Assembly: GCF_030815485.1 (NCBI RefSeq)
Contig: NZ_JAUSWV010000002.1
Location: forward strand, 6,572,001 to 6,636,000
Source: Streptomyces rishiriensis
GTDB lineage: Bacteria; Actinomycetota; Actinomycetes; Streptomycetales; Streptomycetaceae
Direction: 5' to 3'
Length of the DNA stretch: 64,000 bases
Shown: piece after piece, positions 1 through 7,916 of the stretch
Layout of the letters: the number at the start of each line of letters is the position of its first letter
Numbering within the stretch: position 1 is the stretch's first letter
Made by a program: the position numbers and the translations under genes
The notes under the pieces: generated by a model
What the model saw: only the letters and a program-made list of their open reading frames with translations
Databases searched by the model: none
Told to the model about the DNA's origin: nothing

Positions 1-270
1 CGCCCTGCCAGGCTCCACGCCGGCAAGGACTACGACGACGACCACCGGAGCAACGGCTTCCCCAGAGGGGTATCCGCCACCGCGTCGCCCGCAAGGGAGT
101 CGAGCCATGCGAGCGGCTCGGCCGTCATCGCCGGGTGGTCGAGAGGACCGTGCCCTGGCCGGCCGGCTGCCGACGTCCGCACCGCCGCTGTGAACGCCGA
201 GCCCAGCATTTCCTCGCTTTCGTTGCCGTCGCCCGCAGCCTTCATCGGGTATCGCCGTCTCAGCAGGTGA
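1..270 (+). pseudogene. IS5-type DDE transposase, C-terminal remnant
   Basis: The window opens inside a degraded transposase of the IS5 group. Frame 1 gives RPARLHAGKDYDDDH, the start of the usual C-terminal part. The reading frame then shifts near base 65 to RGIRHRVARKGVEP, followed by GRHRRVVERTVPWPAGCRRPHR and the RRAQHFLAF block. A second shift near base 232 is needed to reach the usual ending YRRLSR and the stop at 268-270. The glutamate of the final DDE triad would be the one in VVERT. With two frameshifts and several unusual substitutions it cannot encode an active enzyme. The 5' part lies outside the window. The family assignment rests on motif recall, not a search. Confidence 0.72.
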
Positions 271-465
271 GCCCGGCCGACGGCGCAGATGCCGGCTACA
301 CCCGCGTTGTCAGCGGCAGCCCACCGGGTGCGCCCACAATCAGTCCGAATCGAAGAGCTGCTTCGCTCACACGAAACCTTCCTCGAAGATCTCTTCACCG
401 CGCTGCTCGACCAGCTGGGCTTCCCCGGGCCGCTCAGCCTCACCTGAACCATGAGAAACGAGTTT

Positions 466-1305
466 CTAAGCCTTCCAGGCACCGGCCTGCGCCGACTCCT
501 CGGCGAACTGGGTGAAGTCGCGCGGCGCGCGGCCGAGCACCTCTCGAACACCGTCGGAGAGGTGGGCGTTACGTCCGTCCAGCAGCGACTCGAACAGCTC
601 CACCAGAAAAGCGACTTCCTCGGGCGGTACCCCGAACCCGGCCAACTGCTCGCCGTACTGACGCGCGGGCACGGGCGTGTAGGTCAGTGCGCGACCGGCT
701 GCTCGCCCGATCGCCGCAACCGCTTCCCGAAACGTCAGCAGCTGCGACCCGGACACCTCCAGCACCCTGCCCACGTACCGGTCACCCTCGGTAAGCGATT
801 TCACCACCACATCGGCGACATCGCGCAGGTCGACGAACGGTTCCCGCACCTCCCCGCCCGGGAACACCAACTCCCCACTCCGCCGCAACTCTTCGACCAG
901 CGGCCCCTCACTGAAGTTCTGCGCGAACCACGCGGCCCGTACGATCGTCCAGTCCGCGCCCGACGACCGCAGCGCCTCCTCGGTCGGCAGCGCCCGCTCC
1001 TCACCGCGCGACGACAGCAGCACCAGCCGCCGCACCCCGAGGGCGACCGCCTCCCGGGCCAGCCGCCCCACCGCGTCGGCCGCGTCCGGCGCACCCACAT
1101 CCGAGGGGTACACCAGGTACGCCGCGTCAGCGCCGCGCAGCGCGGACGCCCACGTCGAGCCGTCGTGCCAGTCGAAGCCCTGGGCCCGCGAGGCCGCCCG
1201 CACCGCAAGCCCGGCCGTCTCGGCCGCTAGCGCCACCCGGCTGCCCGTACGACCGGACGCGCCGGTCACCACCACCGTCATCCGCTGTGCCGTGTTCTGT
1301 GTCAT
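466..1305 (-). CDS. NmrA/SDR-like NAD(P)-binding protein
   Basis: Atypical short-chain dehydrogenase of the NmrA/NAD(P)H-binding type, probably a cytosolic quinone or small-molecule reductase or a redox sensor. The dinucleotide motif TGASGRTGSRV lies near residue 15. LVLLSSRGEE follows, where classical SDRs carry their catalytic residues, then SGADWTIVRAAWFAQNFSEG and VDLRDVADVVVKSL, both typical of NmrA-like proteins. There is no Tyr-x3-Lys catalytic pair, as is normal in this subgroup. The start MTQNTAQRM was chosen; the internal ATG at 1281 is an alternative because neither has a good Shine-Dalgarno sequence. It is divergent from the AraC regulator that starts 80 bases away, which is the likely regulator. 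Substrate unknown. Confidence 0.85.
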   Translation of the reverse strand: MTQNTAQRMTVVVTGASGRTGSRVALAAETAGLAVRAASRAQGFDWHDGSTWASALRGADAAYLVYPSDVGAPDAADAVGRLAREAVALGVRRLVLLSSRGEERALPTEEALRSSGADWTIVRAAWFAQNFSEGPLVEELRRSGELVFPGGEVREPFVDLRDVADVVVKSLTEGDRYVGRVLEVSGSQLLTFREAVAAIGRAAGRALTYTPVPARQYGEQLAGFGVPPEEVAFLVELFESLLDGRNAHLSDGVREVLGRAPRDFTQFAEESAQAGAWKA

Positions 1306-1385
1306 GCGTTCAGTCAACTGCCGTACAGCGCAAGGTCCCATCGCTGAACGGCTCATTCCCATAAGCGCGCGTCTACGCTGGCCGC

Positions 1386-2357
1386 ATGGACGCTCCCCCA
1401 CGCTCGAACATGCTCACCCGGGGGGACCCCCTTGCAGGCCTGCTGGAGGGTCCACGCGCGCGTGGCGCCCTCATGATCCGCGCGTGCTTCGACCCACCGT
1501 GGGCCGTACGGGTCGAGGACCGCGCCCCGCTGACGGTGATGCTCATGGTGCGCGGCGAGGGCTGGGTCGTGCCGGACGAGGGCGAGGGCGTTCGGCTGCG
1601 GGCCGGGGACCTGGCCATCGCCCGTGGCCCCGCCCCGTACACCTGCGCCGATGTTCCCGGCACACCTCCGCAGGCGCTGATCCTCCCCGCTGGACAGTGC
1701 GCGTACCCCGACGGGCGCCTCCTGAACGGCTCCATGGACCTGGGCGTGCGCACCTGGGGCGACCGGCTGGACGGGTCCACGGTCGTCCTGATCGGCACGT
1801 ACCTGATGCACGGCGAGATCAGCGGTCGGCTGCTCGACGCGCTGCCCCCACTGCTGTCCCTCACCGCCGACGTCTGGCGGTGCCCGCTCACCCCGCTGCT
1901 CATGGAGGAGATCGTCCGCGACGAACCAGGTCAGGAGGTCGTCCTGGACCGCATGCTGGACCTCCTGGTCATCGCCGCGCTCCGGGCCTGGTTCTCCCGC
2001 CCGGAGGCGGCTGCCCCGGCCTGGTACCAGGCGCTGGCCGACCCGGTCGTGGGGCGCGTCCTACGGCTGGTCCAGGACGATCCGGCACACTCCTGGACCG
2101 TCGCGTCCCTCGCCGCGAAGGCGGGTGTCTCCCGGGCGGCCATGGCCCGCCGGTTCAGCGACCTCGTGGGCGAACCCCCGATGACCTATCTCACCGGTTG
2201 GCGCCTCGCTCTCGCCGCTGACCGACTGCGCGACACCGAGGAAACCATCGGCGCGATAGCCCGGCAGGTCGGTTACGGAAGCGCTTTCGCCCTTTCCAGC
2301 GCCTTCAAACGGCTGTACGGCGTCAGCCCGCAGGAACACCGCTCGCGAGCCACGTAG
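1386..2357 (+). CDS. AraC family regulator with N-terminal cupin domain
   Basis: Transcription factor of 323 residues. The N-terminal 180 residues form a cupin-type sensor of the AraC_binding_2/Cupin_6 kind (VLMVRGEGWVVPDEGE, then RLRAGDLAIARG). The C-terminal 100 residues carry two helix-turn-helix motifs: WTVASLAAKAGVSRAAMARRF and ETIGAIARQVGYGSAFALSSAF, ending in GVSPQEHR. Regulators of this layout usually sit divergent from the oxidoreductase they control, and here the NmrA-like gene begins 80 bases away on the other strand. Ligand unknown. Start ATG 1386 fits the usual length. Confidence 0.9.
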   Translation: MDAPPRSNMLTRGDPLAGLLEGPRARGALMIRACFDPPWAVRVEDRAPLTVMLMVRGEGWVVPDEGEGVRLRAGDLAIARGPAPYTCADVPGTPPQALILPAGQCAYPDGRLLNGSMDLGVRTWGDRLDGSTVVLIGTYLMHGEISGRLLDALPPLLSLTADVWRCPLTPLLMEEIVRDEPGQEVVLDRMLDLLVIAALRAWFSRPEAAAPAWYQALADPVVGRVLRLVQDDPAHSWTVASLAAKAGVSRAAMARRFSDLVGEPPMTYLTGWRLALAADRLRDTEETIGAIARQVGYGSAFALSSAFKRLYGVSPQEHRSRAT

Positions 2358-2742
2358 GAAGGCCCCGGGGGAGGACAACGTGTTTCCCGGTCGGCGTCTC
2401 GGTTTCGTCAGTAGTACGCGCTGACCCTGTGATGACGACGGGCTCGGCAGGCGGCGTTCGGGGCCCTGGAAGCGTTTGGAAGCGCTTGGAAGTCAGCGGT
2501 ATGCGGTTTCTGCTCGCCGTGGCACCGAGCGGCGCTGCGGGGGCGGGGTCCGTCTCGGCCGCCGGGGCGGACCGCCGCAAAGCAGGAGAATGCGGCTTCC
2601 GGCCGCAGTAATGGACACTGCGACATCGCTCGGCGCGGCCCCCGGTCGCGCAGCCGGGAAGAACCACTGGTGGAGGCGGGGCCAGGAAGCGGTATGGGCT
2701 GCTTCCCGACGCCCAGGATCCCGGCGGCGTAGCCTGGCGTAC
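2358..2742. other. Intergenic DNA with GGAAGCGYTT direct repeat
   Basis: No convincing gene. At 2468-2492 a 10-base direct repeat, GGAAGCGTTT then GGAAGCGCTT then a partial GGAAG, contains a LacI/AraC-like AAGCGCTT palindrome. It lies about 250 bases upstream of the second AraC regulator. It is a candidate operator only. Confidence 0.4.
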
Positions 2743-3417
2743 ATGTACGAGGAGCGGCCCTCCCGACTGGCCGGGGCGGTGGTGTGGACCAACACGCCGT
2801 CCGCGGCAGCCGGCGTAGGTCCTGTGCTTCCCGACGGCTGTATGGACCTGCTGTGGCACGAAGGCAGACTGCTGGTCGCCGGGCCGGACACCCGGGCTCA
2901 TGTCCCGGACGGCCCGCCCGCGTCCTGGGCGGGCGTACGTCTGTATCCCGGGACCGCGCCCGCACTGCTCGGCGTACCGGCTTACGAACTGCGTGATCGG
3001 CGAGTCGAGTTGGCCGACCTGTGGCCCGCCGGGGAAGTGCGTCGCCTGACCGACAGGGTTTCCGCGGCCGCGCAGCCTGCCGTGGCACTGGAGGAGTTGG
3101 CGCTGAAGCGGGCGGTGCCGCCGGACCGGGCGCTGCGCCGACTGGTCGCATCCCTCGCCTCAGGTCGGGCCGTGTCCGATACGGCCGACGAACTCGGCCT
3201 GGGAGCGCGCCAGTTGCATCGCCGCTCGCTGTCGGCCTTCGGCTACGGCCCCAAGACGCTGGCCCGGATCCTGCGCTTGCAACGGGCCCTCACGCTGGCC
3301 CGGCAGGGCGTACCGTACGCGGACACTGCGATCCGGGCCGGTTACGCCGACCAGGCCCATCTCGCCCGCGACGTCAGGCAGTTCACGGGCATCACGCTAG
3401 GCGCTCTGCTGCGTTGA
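2743..3417 (+). CDS. AraC family regulator (DUF6597-type N-terminus)
   Basis: A 224-residue helix-turn-helix regulator. The N-terminal half (residues 15-110) has the signature VLPDGCMDLLWHEGRLLVAGPDT, followed by GVRLYPGTAPALLG, typical of the short AraC proteins with a DUF6597-like sensor. The C-terminal half carries the AraC DNA-binding fold (LGLGARQLHRRSLSAFGYGPKTLARILRLQRAL, then YADTAIRAGYADQAHLARDVRQFTGI). The start ATG 2743 gives the normal family length; upstream extension would add low-complexity residues with no relatives I recognise. It is convergent with the VOC gene only 9 bases away. AraC-VOC neighbours of this type are common in actinomycetes. Confidence 0.88.
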   Translation: MYEERPSRLAGAVVWTNTPSAAAGVGPVLPDGCMDLLWHEGRLLVAGPDTRAHVPDGPPASWAGVRLYPGTAPALLGVPAYELRDRRVELADLWPAGEVRRLTDRVSAAAQPAVALEELALKRAVPPDRALRRLVASLASGRAVSDTADELGLGARQLHRRSLSAFGYGPKTLARILRLQRALTLARQGVPYADTAIRAGYADQAHLARDVRQFTGITLGALLR

Positions 3418-3426
3418 GCGGCCGCG

Positions 3427-3822
3427 CTACTGAGGGAGCGGTGCGAACAGGTCGACGCCGTTGCCGTCGGGGTCGAGAACAACGGCGTAGCGCTGGCCCC
3501 AGAAGGCGTCCCACGGCTTCAGATCGCCCTGGTGACCGGCGCCCAGCAACTCCTCGTACACCGTGTCGACCTCGCCCGGTGTGTCACAACGCAGTGCGAG
3601 CGAGGTCCGACCACCCCCGGACGGCGGCTGCCACGCCGGGTTGAACGAGCGGATGGTGTCCTCCGTGTCCAGCAACAGCCGCAGCCCCCCGGACAGTTCG
3701 GCCTCGCTGTGCGGTTCGTGCTCGGCCCCCTCTGGAAAGACGAAGCCGAGTCGTCGGTAGAAGGAAACAGAAGCAGCCATGTCGGAGACGACCAGGCCGA
3801 TGGCATCGAATCGTGGACTCAT
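3427..3822 (-). CDS. VOC family (glyoxalase/bleomycin-resistance fold) protein
   Basis: A 131-residue single-module vicinal-oxygen-chelate protein. It starts SPRFDAIGLVVSDMAASVSFYRRLGF and ends YAVVLDPDGNGVDLFAPLPQ. These are the two beta-alpha-beta-beta-beta halves of the fold; the late DPDGNGVDLF segment carries the usual metal-site acid. Substrate cannot be inferred. The start MSPRF is chosen because longer readings run backward into the tandem repeat at 3889-3974, translating it as a periodic peptide of no family character. Convergent with the upstream AraC gene. Confidence 0.87.
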   Translation of the reverse strand: MSPRFDAIGLVVSDMAASVSFYRRLGFVFPEGAEHEPHSEAELSGGLRLLLDTEDTIRSFNPAWQPPSGGGRTSLALRCDTPGEVDTVYEELLGAGHQGDLKPWDAFWGQRYAVVLDPDGNGVDLFAPLPQ

Positions 3823-3879
3823 ACGGCAACGGTAGGCAGCGCTGCCGCGGCCGGTCTTGAAGGAAACGGACACGCCCCG

Positions 3880-3890
3880 GGAAACTTTCC
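3880..3890. promoter_or_regulatory. GGAAACTTTCC palindrome-like site
   Basis: This 11-base inverted repeat resembles the GAAACTTTC elements found in many actinomycete glycosidase promoters. It lies about 60 bases upstream of the VOC gene start and abuts the 8-base tandem array. Functional role is inference. Confidence 0.25.
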
Positions 3891-3974
3891 GTACATCCGT
3901 ACATCCGTACATCCGTACATCCGTACATCCGTACATCCGTACATCCGTACATCCGTACATCCGTACATCCGTAC
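3889..3974. repeat. Perfect 8-base tandem repeat (CCGTACAT), about 10.75 copies
   Basis: Eighty-six bases consist of uninterrupted CCGTACAT units. Each unit contains the palindrome GTAC. Degenerate CCCGTAC copies continue to about 4002. The array lies in the 518-base gene-free stretch 3823-4340, upstream of the VOC gene; I see no gene elsewhere in that stretch. Such perfect short arrays usually vary in copy number between isolates. Confidence 0.97.
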
Positions 3975-4340
3975 GGCCCGTACAACCCGTACGGCGCCCG
4001 TAGTGCGGCCCTCCGGGCGGCGGACACGGAAACCGATCCCGGCCCACCGCCGTACGGCTGAGCGTCGTCACCGATCACCTGCTCGGCCGCTCGCCATGCG
4101 AGCGCACCTGCACTTCTCCGGTCGGCGGCGGCAGGAGCCGGTCGACGGCCGAGGCCGACGACCGACGGCCGTCGATCAGCTACGGCGTCCGTGCGGGGAG
4201 CGAACGGCCGTTGTCGTGAGGTTCACCTTCGCCGACCGGTCAGACGGTACCGACCGGCCAGACGGCGTCTCCCAGATGCCGTTCTCCTGGTTCGGTCGTG
4301 ACCGGCCGGCCTCAACCTGTGAAACCAACGGCTCCACAGG

Positions 4341-4973
4341 TCAGTTGAAGGTCACCGGCCCGTTGGGCGTGTCCACCGTGAACGAAAATCCCGCCGGGCC
4401 CTCGGTGAGGGCGAGGTCGGTGCCGATGGTGGTCAAGAGGGGTCGGACGTCCTCGGGGTCGGGAGCGGTGGCGGTCAGTTCCAGAAGGGGACTGACGGGC
4501 AGGCCGGAGGCGGAGGGGTGGGTCGTGCTGCCCCAGTCGATGAGGAAGGGCACGAGGCCGGACGGATGCGGGGAGCCGCCGTCGGTCAGCCGCCATCGCA
4601 GCAGGGAGCCGTCGGGGCGGCGTCTGCTCATCTCCCGTACGTCACCGGTGTCGTAGCCACGAGCACGGGCGTCCGCGACCGTCGCGTCCAGATCTGGTGG
4701 GCTGATGGCCCAGGTGATCGTCCGTGCGGCGGCGAGCGCGTCCACGCCGAAAGGGCGAGGGTAGGAAGGCGTGGGCTGTTCCGGGTCCGGGCCGATGATC
4801 TCCAGATACGCGCGATGCCCCAGGTCGACCAGACAGTTGCGGGTGCCGAGCCCGACATGCACCCCGCCCGGCGCCGGAACCACTCCCGTGCGCCGGGTGA
4901 ACTCGGCGACCGTCGCTGCCAGATCGGGCGTCGCGAGAACGATGTGGTCGAGACGTGCGGGAATGGTGTTCAT
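4341..4973 (-). CDS. VOC family protein, glyoxalase-like domain
   Basis: A 210-residue protein of the larger glyoxalase-like type (Glyoxalase_3 class). It begins IPARLDHIVLATPDLAATVAEFTRRTGV, followed by GTRNCLVDLGHRAYLEIIGPDP, the usual half-module with a conserved YLEIIGPD. The middle contains a Pro-rich FLIDWGSTTHPS segment. The last 60 residues form a second half-module (LELTATAPDPEDVRPLLTTIG). The enzymatic role is unknown. Start ATG 4973 has GGGCGGG just upstream. No operon partner. Confidence 0.86.
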   Translation of the reverse strand: MNTIPARLDHIVLATPDLAATVAEFTRRTGVVPAPGGVHVGLGTRNCLVDLGHRAYLEIIGPDPEQPTPSYPRPFGVDALAAARTITWAISPPDLDATVADARARGYDTGDVREMSRRRPDGSLLRWRLTDGGSPHPSGLVPFLIDWGSTTHPSASGLPVSPLLELTATAPDPEDVRPLLTTIGTDLALTEGPAGFSFTVDTPNGPVTFN

Positions 4974-5486
4974 CCCGCCCGAGACTACGCGCCCGGTCCT
5001 CGACGGGACCGCGCATAGGGAACAACTGTACGACGTGTCGAGGCGCGAGTTCTTGGTCTGCTGGTCACGGAGGTCGTTCCCGCACGACCGGCGCGGCTGC
5101 TCATCCGAACGCTCGATGTCCGCGGTGGAGGGCCGGCGAAAGTCGACGGCGGTCGGTCTCGGGACCAGATGAACGGGGAGAAAACGCTTCCACTGACGCC
5201 TTGCGCACAGGCGTCCGACACGGATCTGGAGGTCACCTCGCTGACCGCCTCGCCGGCCTGGATGGCTGAGCAAGGGTGTAACCGGTTGCTTCGTGTTCCC
5301 ACGGGCTCCACCAGTGAGCCGGGTGTCGGGTGTCGGGTGTCGGGCATCGGGCGTCGGCGCCATGGCCAGGGCCAGGGCCGGCGCCAGGGCCGGGGCCGGG
5401 AGACGCTCCGTATGCGTCCAGCGCCCGTCCGGTCGCCGAGCACGGCTCAGGAAATCCCGAACTCCCGTCCGCCTAGGCTCGTCCTC
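4974..5486. other. Intergenic DNA with LacI-like site and 7-base repeats
   Basis: No convincing gene in 513 bases. It holds the half-palindromic GAGAAAACGCTTC at 5178-5190, and five copies of a 7-base unit (GGGTGTC and variants) at 5321-5355, followed by a GGCCAG-rich run to about 5400. Confidence 0.6.
5178..5190. promoter_or_regulatory. LacI-like operator candidate GAGAAAACGCTTC
   Basis: The core AAACGCTT has the central CG and flanking A/T arms of LacI-family operators. Near-identical sites occur at 9486-9499 and 29406-29419. It lies 300 bases upstream of the ThuA-like gene, so the target is unclear. Confidence 0.35.
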
Positions 5487-6140
5487 ATGACCGTTCGCTT
5501 GCTCGTGTACACCCGCACAACCGATTACCGCCACGACTCCATCCCGGACGCCGTTGCCGCCGTACGCGCGTTGGGTGAGTTCGCAGTCGACCACACCGAG
5601 GACCCGGCGGCCCTGGAGGCCTCACTCGACGGGTACGCGGCCGTGGTTTTCCTCTCCACCAGCGGCGAGGTGCTGACCCCGGCCGGGCGGGAACGCCTCG
5701 CCGGTTACGTCGAGGCGGGCGGTGGTTTCGTCGGCGTGCACGCGGCGTCCTGCACCGAGTACGACTGGCCGTACTACGGCGAGCTCCTCGGCGCCCGCTT
5801 CGCCGGTCATCCCGAGTACCAGCCGGGCAAGGCGGTGATCGAGGACCACGATCATCCCGCCACCCGTTCACTGCCGGCGGTCTGGAACCTCACCGACGAG
5901 TGGTACGACTTCCGCGTCAACCCGCGCGGACGGGTACGCGTTCTCGCCGTCGCCGACGAGTCGTCGTACACGGGCGGGGGGATGGGAAGTGACCACCCGC
6001 TGGTCTGGTGCCGGGAGCAAGGCCGGGGACGCGTTTTCTACACGGCCCTCGGGCACGCCTCCCAGGCCTACGCCGACCCGCAGTTCCGTGACCATCTTGG
6101 CGGTGGCATCGCCTGGGCGGCACGGCTGCGGGACCAGTGA
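5487..6140 (+). CDS. ThuA-like domain protein
   Basis: A 217-residue protein of the ThuA family, a class I glutamine-amidotransferase-like fold found in sugar metabolism loci and named after trehalose utilisation. It begins RLLVYTRTTDYRHDSIPDAVAAV. It then has AAVVFLSTSGEVLTPAGRERL and the hallmark GGGFVGVHAASCTEYDWPYYGELLGARF, and ends GRGRVFYTALGHASQAY. The histidine and tyrosine residues of these motifs line the putative active site in relatives. The ATG at 5487 matches the usual N-terminus. It is probably monocistronic. Its position near LacI regulators and an isocitrate-lyase-like enzyme fits carbohydrate use, but the reaction is not established for this subgroup. Confidence 0.9.
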   Translation: MTVRLLVYTRTTDYRHDSIPDAVAAVRALGEFAVDHTEDPAALEASLDGYAAVVFLSTSGEVLTPAGRERLAGYVEAGGGFVGVHAASCTEYDWPYYGELLGARFAGHPEYQPGKAVIEDHDHPATRSLPAVWNLTDEWYDFRVNPRGRVRVLAVADESSYTGGGMGSDHPLVWCREQGRGRVFYTALGHASQAYADPQFRDHLGGGIAWAARLRDQ

Positions 6141-6308
6141 CGTTTCTCCGGTGAACCGGTTCCGCCATTGGGGTGAGCAAAGCCTTCACATGGGGAAAGC
6201 CGCGCATCGACATAGAGATCCTTTTGTCTTCGTAAAGGGCTGTTGTGTCGCAACGGCTTTGTTGCACCTGGTGTGTTGACCCCTCGACTCCATTGGAGGA
6301 GCCGGACG

Positions 6309-7172
6309 GTGACTTACGGGAACAAGTTGCGGGAGCGGATCGCCGACCCGGGAACGACCCCGCTGATCGGCGTGTACGACATGTACTCGGCTTCGATCGC
6401 GGCGGATCACTACGACGGCATGTTCGTCTCGGGCTTCGGCTTCGCGGCGTCGCACTACGGACTGCCGGACATCGGTTTCATCGCCTGGCCGGACATGCTG
6501 GCGTTCGTGCAGCGGTTGCGGGGCGCGTTTCCGCAGCAGCATCTGCTGGTGGACATCGACGACGGGTACGTCGATCCGGAGGTCGCCTGTCATGTGGTGG
6601 AGGGCCTCGAGCGCATCGGGGCCTCCGGCGTGATCCTGGAGGACCAGAAGCGGCCGCGCCGGTGCGGTCACGCAGACGGCAAGCAGGTACTGCCCCTGAA
6701 CGAGTACCTGGCGAAACTGGAGATGGTGCTCGCCACCCGGCGTGACATGGTCGTGGTGGCCCGTACGGACGCCACCGACGAGCACGACATCCTGCGGCGG
6801 GCCGGCACGCTCGCCGCCACCGATGCGGACGTCATCCTGGTCGACGGGGTCCGTACCGTGGAATGGATCCGCCGGATCCGTGACGTGGTGGGAAGCAAGC
6901 CGCTGCTGTTCAACCAGATCGCCGGCGGCAAGTCTCCCCGGCTCTCGCTCAGCGAGCTGTCCGACCTGGGCGTGAACGTCGCGATCTACAGCACGCCGTG
7001 TCTTTTCGCCGCGCACGCGGCGATGGACTCCGCGCTCGCCGACCTCAAGCGGGCCGACGGCCGGCTCCCCGAGGTGGACGCGGAGAGCGGCATCGGCGTG
7101 CGGGCCTCGACCGAGTTGCTGGAGCGGAACATCGCGCGCCTGCGCACCGCGCCCGAGAGCGTGAACGCGTGA
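6309..7172 (+). CDS. Isocitrate lyase/PEP mutase superfamily enzyme
   Basis: A 287-residue TIM-barrel enzyme of the isocitrate lyase/PEP mutase superfamily. DIDDGYVD (about residue 80) supplies metal-binding aspartates. EDQKRPRRCGHADGK is the active-site loop: the CGH cysteine matches the general-acid cysteine of C-C lyases (isocitrate and 2-methylisocitrate lyase), so lyase chemistry is more likely than phosphonate mutase chemistry. VVARTDATDEHD follows as in relatives. The GTG at 6309 is chosen because GGAGGA lies 8 bases upstream. The gene overlaps the following small secreted-protein gene by GTGA. Substrate unknown; carboxyphosphonoenolpyruvate-type chemistry is an alternative. Confidence 0.88.
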   Translation: MTYGNKLRERIADPGTTPLIGVYDMYSASIAADHYDGMFVSGFGFAASHYGLPDIGFIAWPDMLAFVQRLRGAFPQQHLLVDIDDGYVDPEVACHVVEGLERIGASGVILEDQKRPRRCGHADGKQVLPLNEYLAKLEMVLATRRDMVVVARTDATDEHDILRRAGTLAATDADVILVDGVRTVEWIRRIRDVVGSKPLLFNQIAGGKSPRLSLSELSDLGVNVAIYSTPCLFAAHAAMDSALADLKRADGRLPEVDAESGIGVRASTELLERNIARLRTAPESVNA

Positions 7173-7426
7173 GCCCGGTCGCGCCCCGGCTCAGGGCGGC
7201 GACGTTCCTGACGGCCGCCCTGCTGGGCGCCGCCGCAGCGCCGGCGGTAGCCGAAGGCAGCCTGATCACCGTGATCGACAATTCGCACGCGGACTCGATC
7301 CTCGAGGTCGACCGGGCGGCCAACGTCCAGCAGGGCAGCAGCGGCACCGCGGGCAGCGACCACGACGGAAGCGCCGTCGACATGATGGAAGCGCTGGTCG
7401 GCGCACCGGACCGGGGCGAGGACTGA
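7169..7426 (+). CDS. Small secreted hypothetical protein
   Basis: An 85-residue ORF starting at GTG inside the stop of the preceding lyase-like gene (GTGA overlap), so translation is probably coupled. Residues 1-25 form a signal peptide (RLRAATFLTAALLGAAAAPAVAEG) with a likely cleavage after AVA. The mature part is about 60 residues, acidic and rich in Ser, Asp and Gly (VIDNSHADSILEVDRAANVQQGSSG), with no cysteine. I do not recognise the family. The opposite strand has long ORFs but they lack family character. Confidence 0.55.
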   Translation: MSPVAPRLRAATFLTAALLGAAAAPAVAEGSLITVIDNSHADSILEVDRAANVQQGSSGTAGSDHDGSAVDMMEALVGAPDRGED

Positions 7427-7916
7427 GGCGAGGAGACCACCGGCCGGGAGTCATCGTGATGGTGGCGCCCGGCTCTCCGCTGTCCGTTACGCCGTGTTTC
7501 CCGGCGACCGTGCGAGCGTGCCGCCGCCAGACGACGCACCCCGCGATCGAGAAACGCACGACAGTGATGGTGACGGCGACGGCCGGGGTCCCGGTCACGG
7601 CCGTGACTCTCGTGACCTGCCGGCGCATGCGAGCGCCACGGCCCCAGCGACCGGATCACCGAACGGTCCGTCAGTCCTCTTCGGCGTGGGGACGTCCGAC
7701 CTCGTCCCGTTCGATCGCCTCGGGCCCGTCGACGGGCCCGTCACCGCGATCGCTGACCGTGGCTTCGGCGGTGGCGTCCCAGGGACGGAACCGGGAGTCG
7801 CGGCCCGGGCCGTCCTGACGGTGATGAGGAGGGCGGGCGCGACGACGAGCAGGACTGTGGTGTGCGTGCTGAGGTTCATGACGGAAAAAGATCAGTAACA
7901 CCGGAAGGCCACCGTT
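7427..7916. other. Gene-poor stretch with a possible broken small membrane-protein gene
   Basis: No intact gene. On the minus strand 7879 to about 7790 reads MNLSTHTTVLLVVAPALLITV, a plausible N-terminal membrane segment. A different frame then gives an acidic tail (GPEAIERDEVGRPHAEED) ending at 7671, as if one frameshift split a small gene. A second minus-strand ORF from 7628 begins with a hydrophobic stretch but runs antisense into the secreted-protein gene. Both are uncertain. Confidence 0.3.

Noticed and set aside
289..447. 52-residue plus-strand ORF with a helical acidic C-terminus (IEELLRSHETFLEDLFTALL)
   Set aside because: Protein-like composition, but no ribosome site and no family I recognise; it may be a relic of a gene hit by the insertion sequence. 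Not enough to call a gene.
7266..7628. Minus-strand ORF with a hydrophobic N-terminal stretch
   Set aside because: More than half is antisense to the small secreted-protein gene, there is no ribosome site, and the C-terminal part is Arg/Pro-rich.
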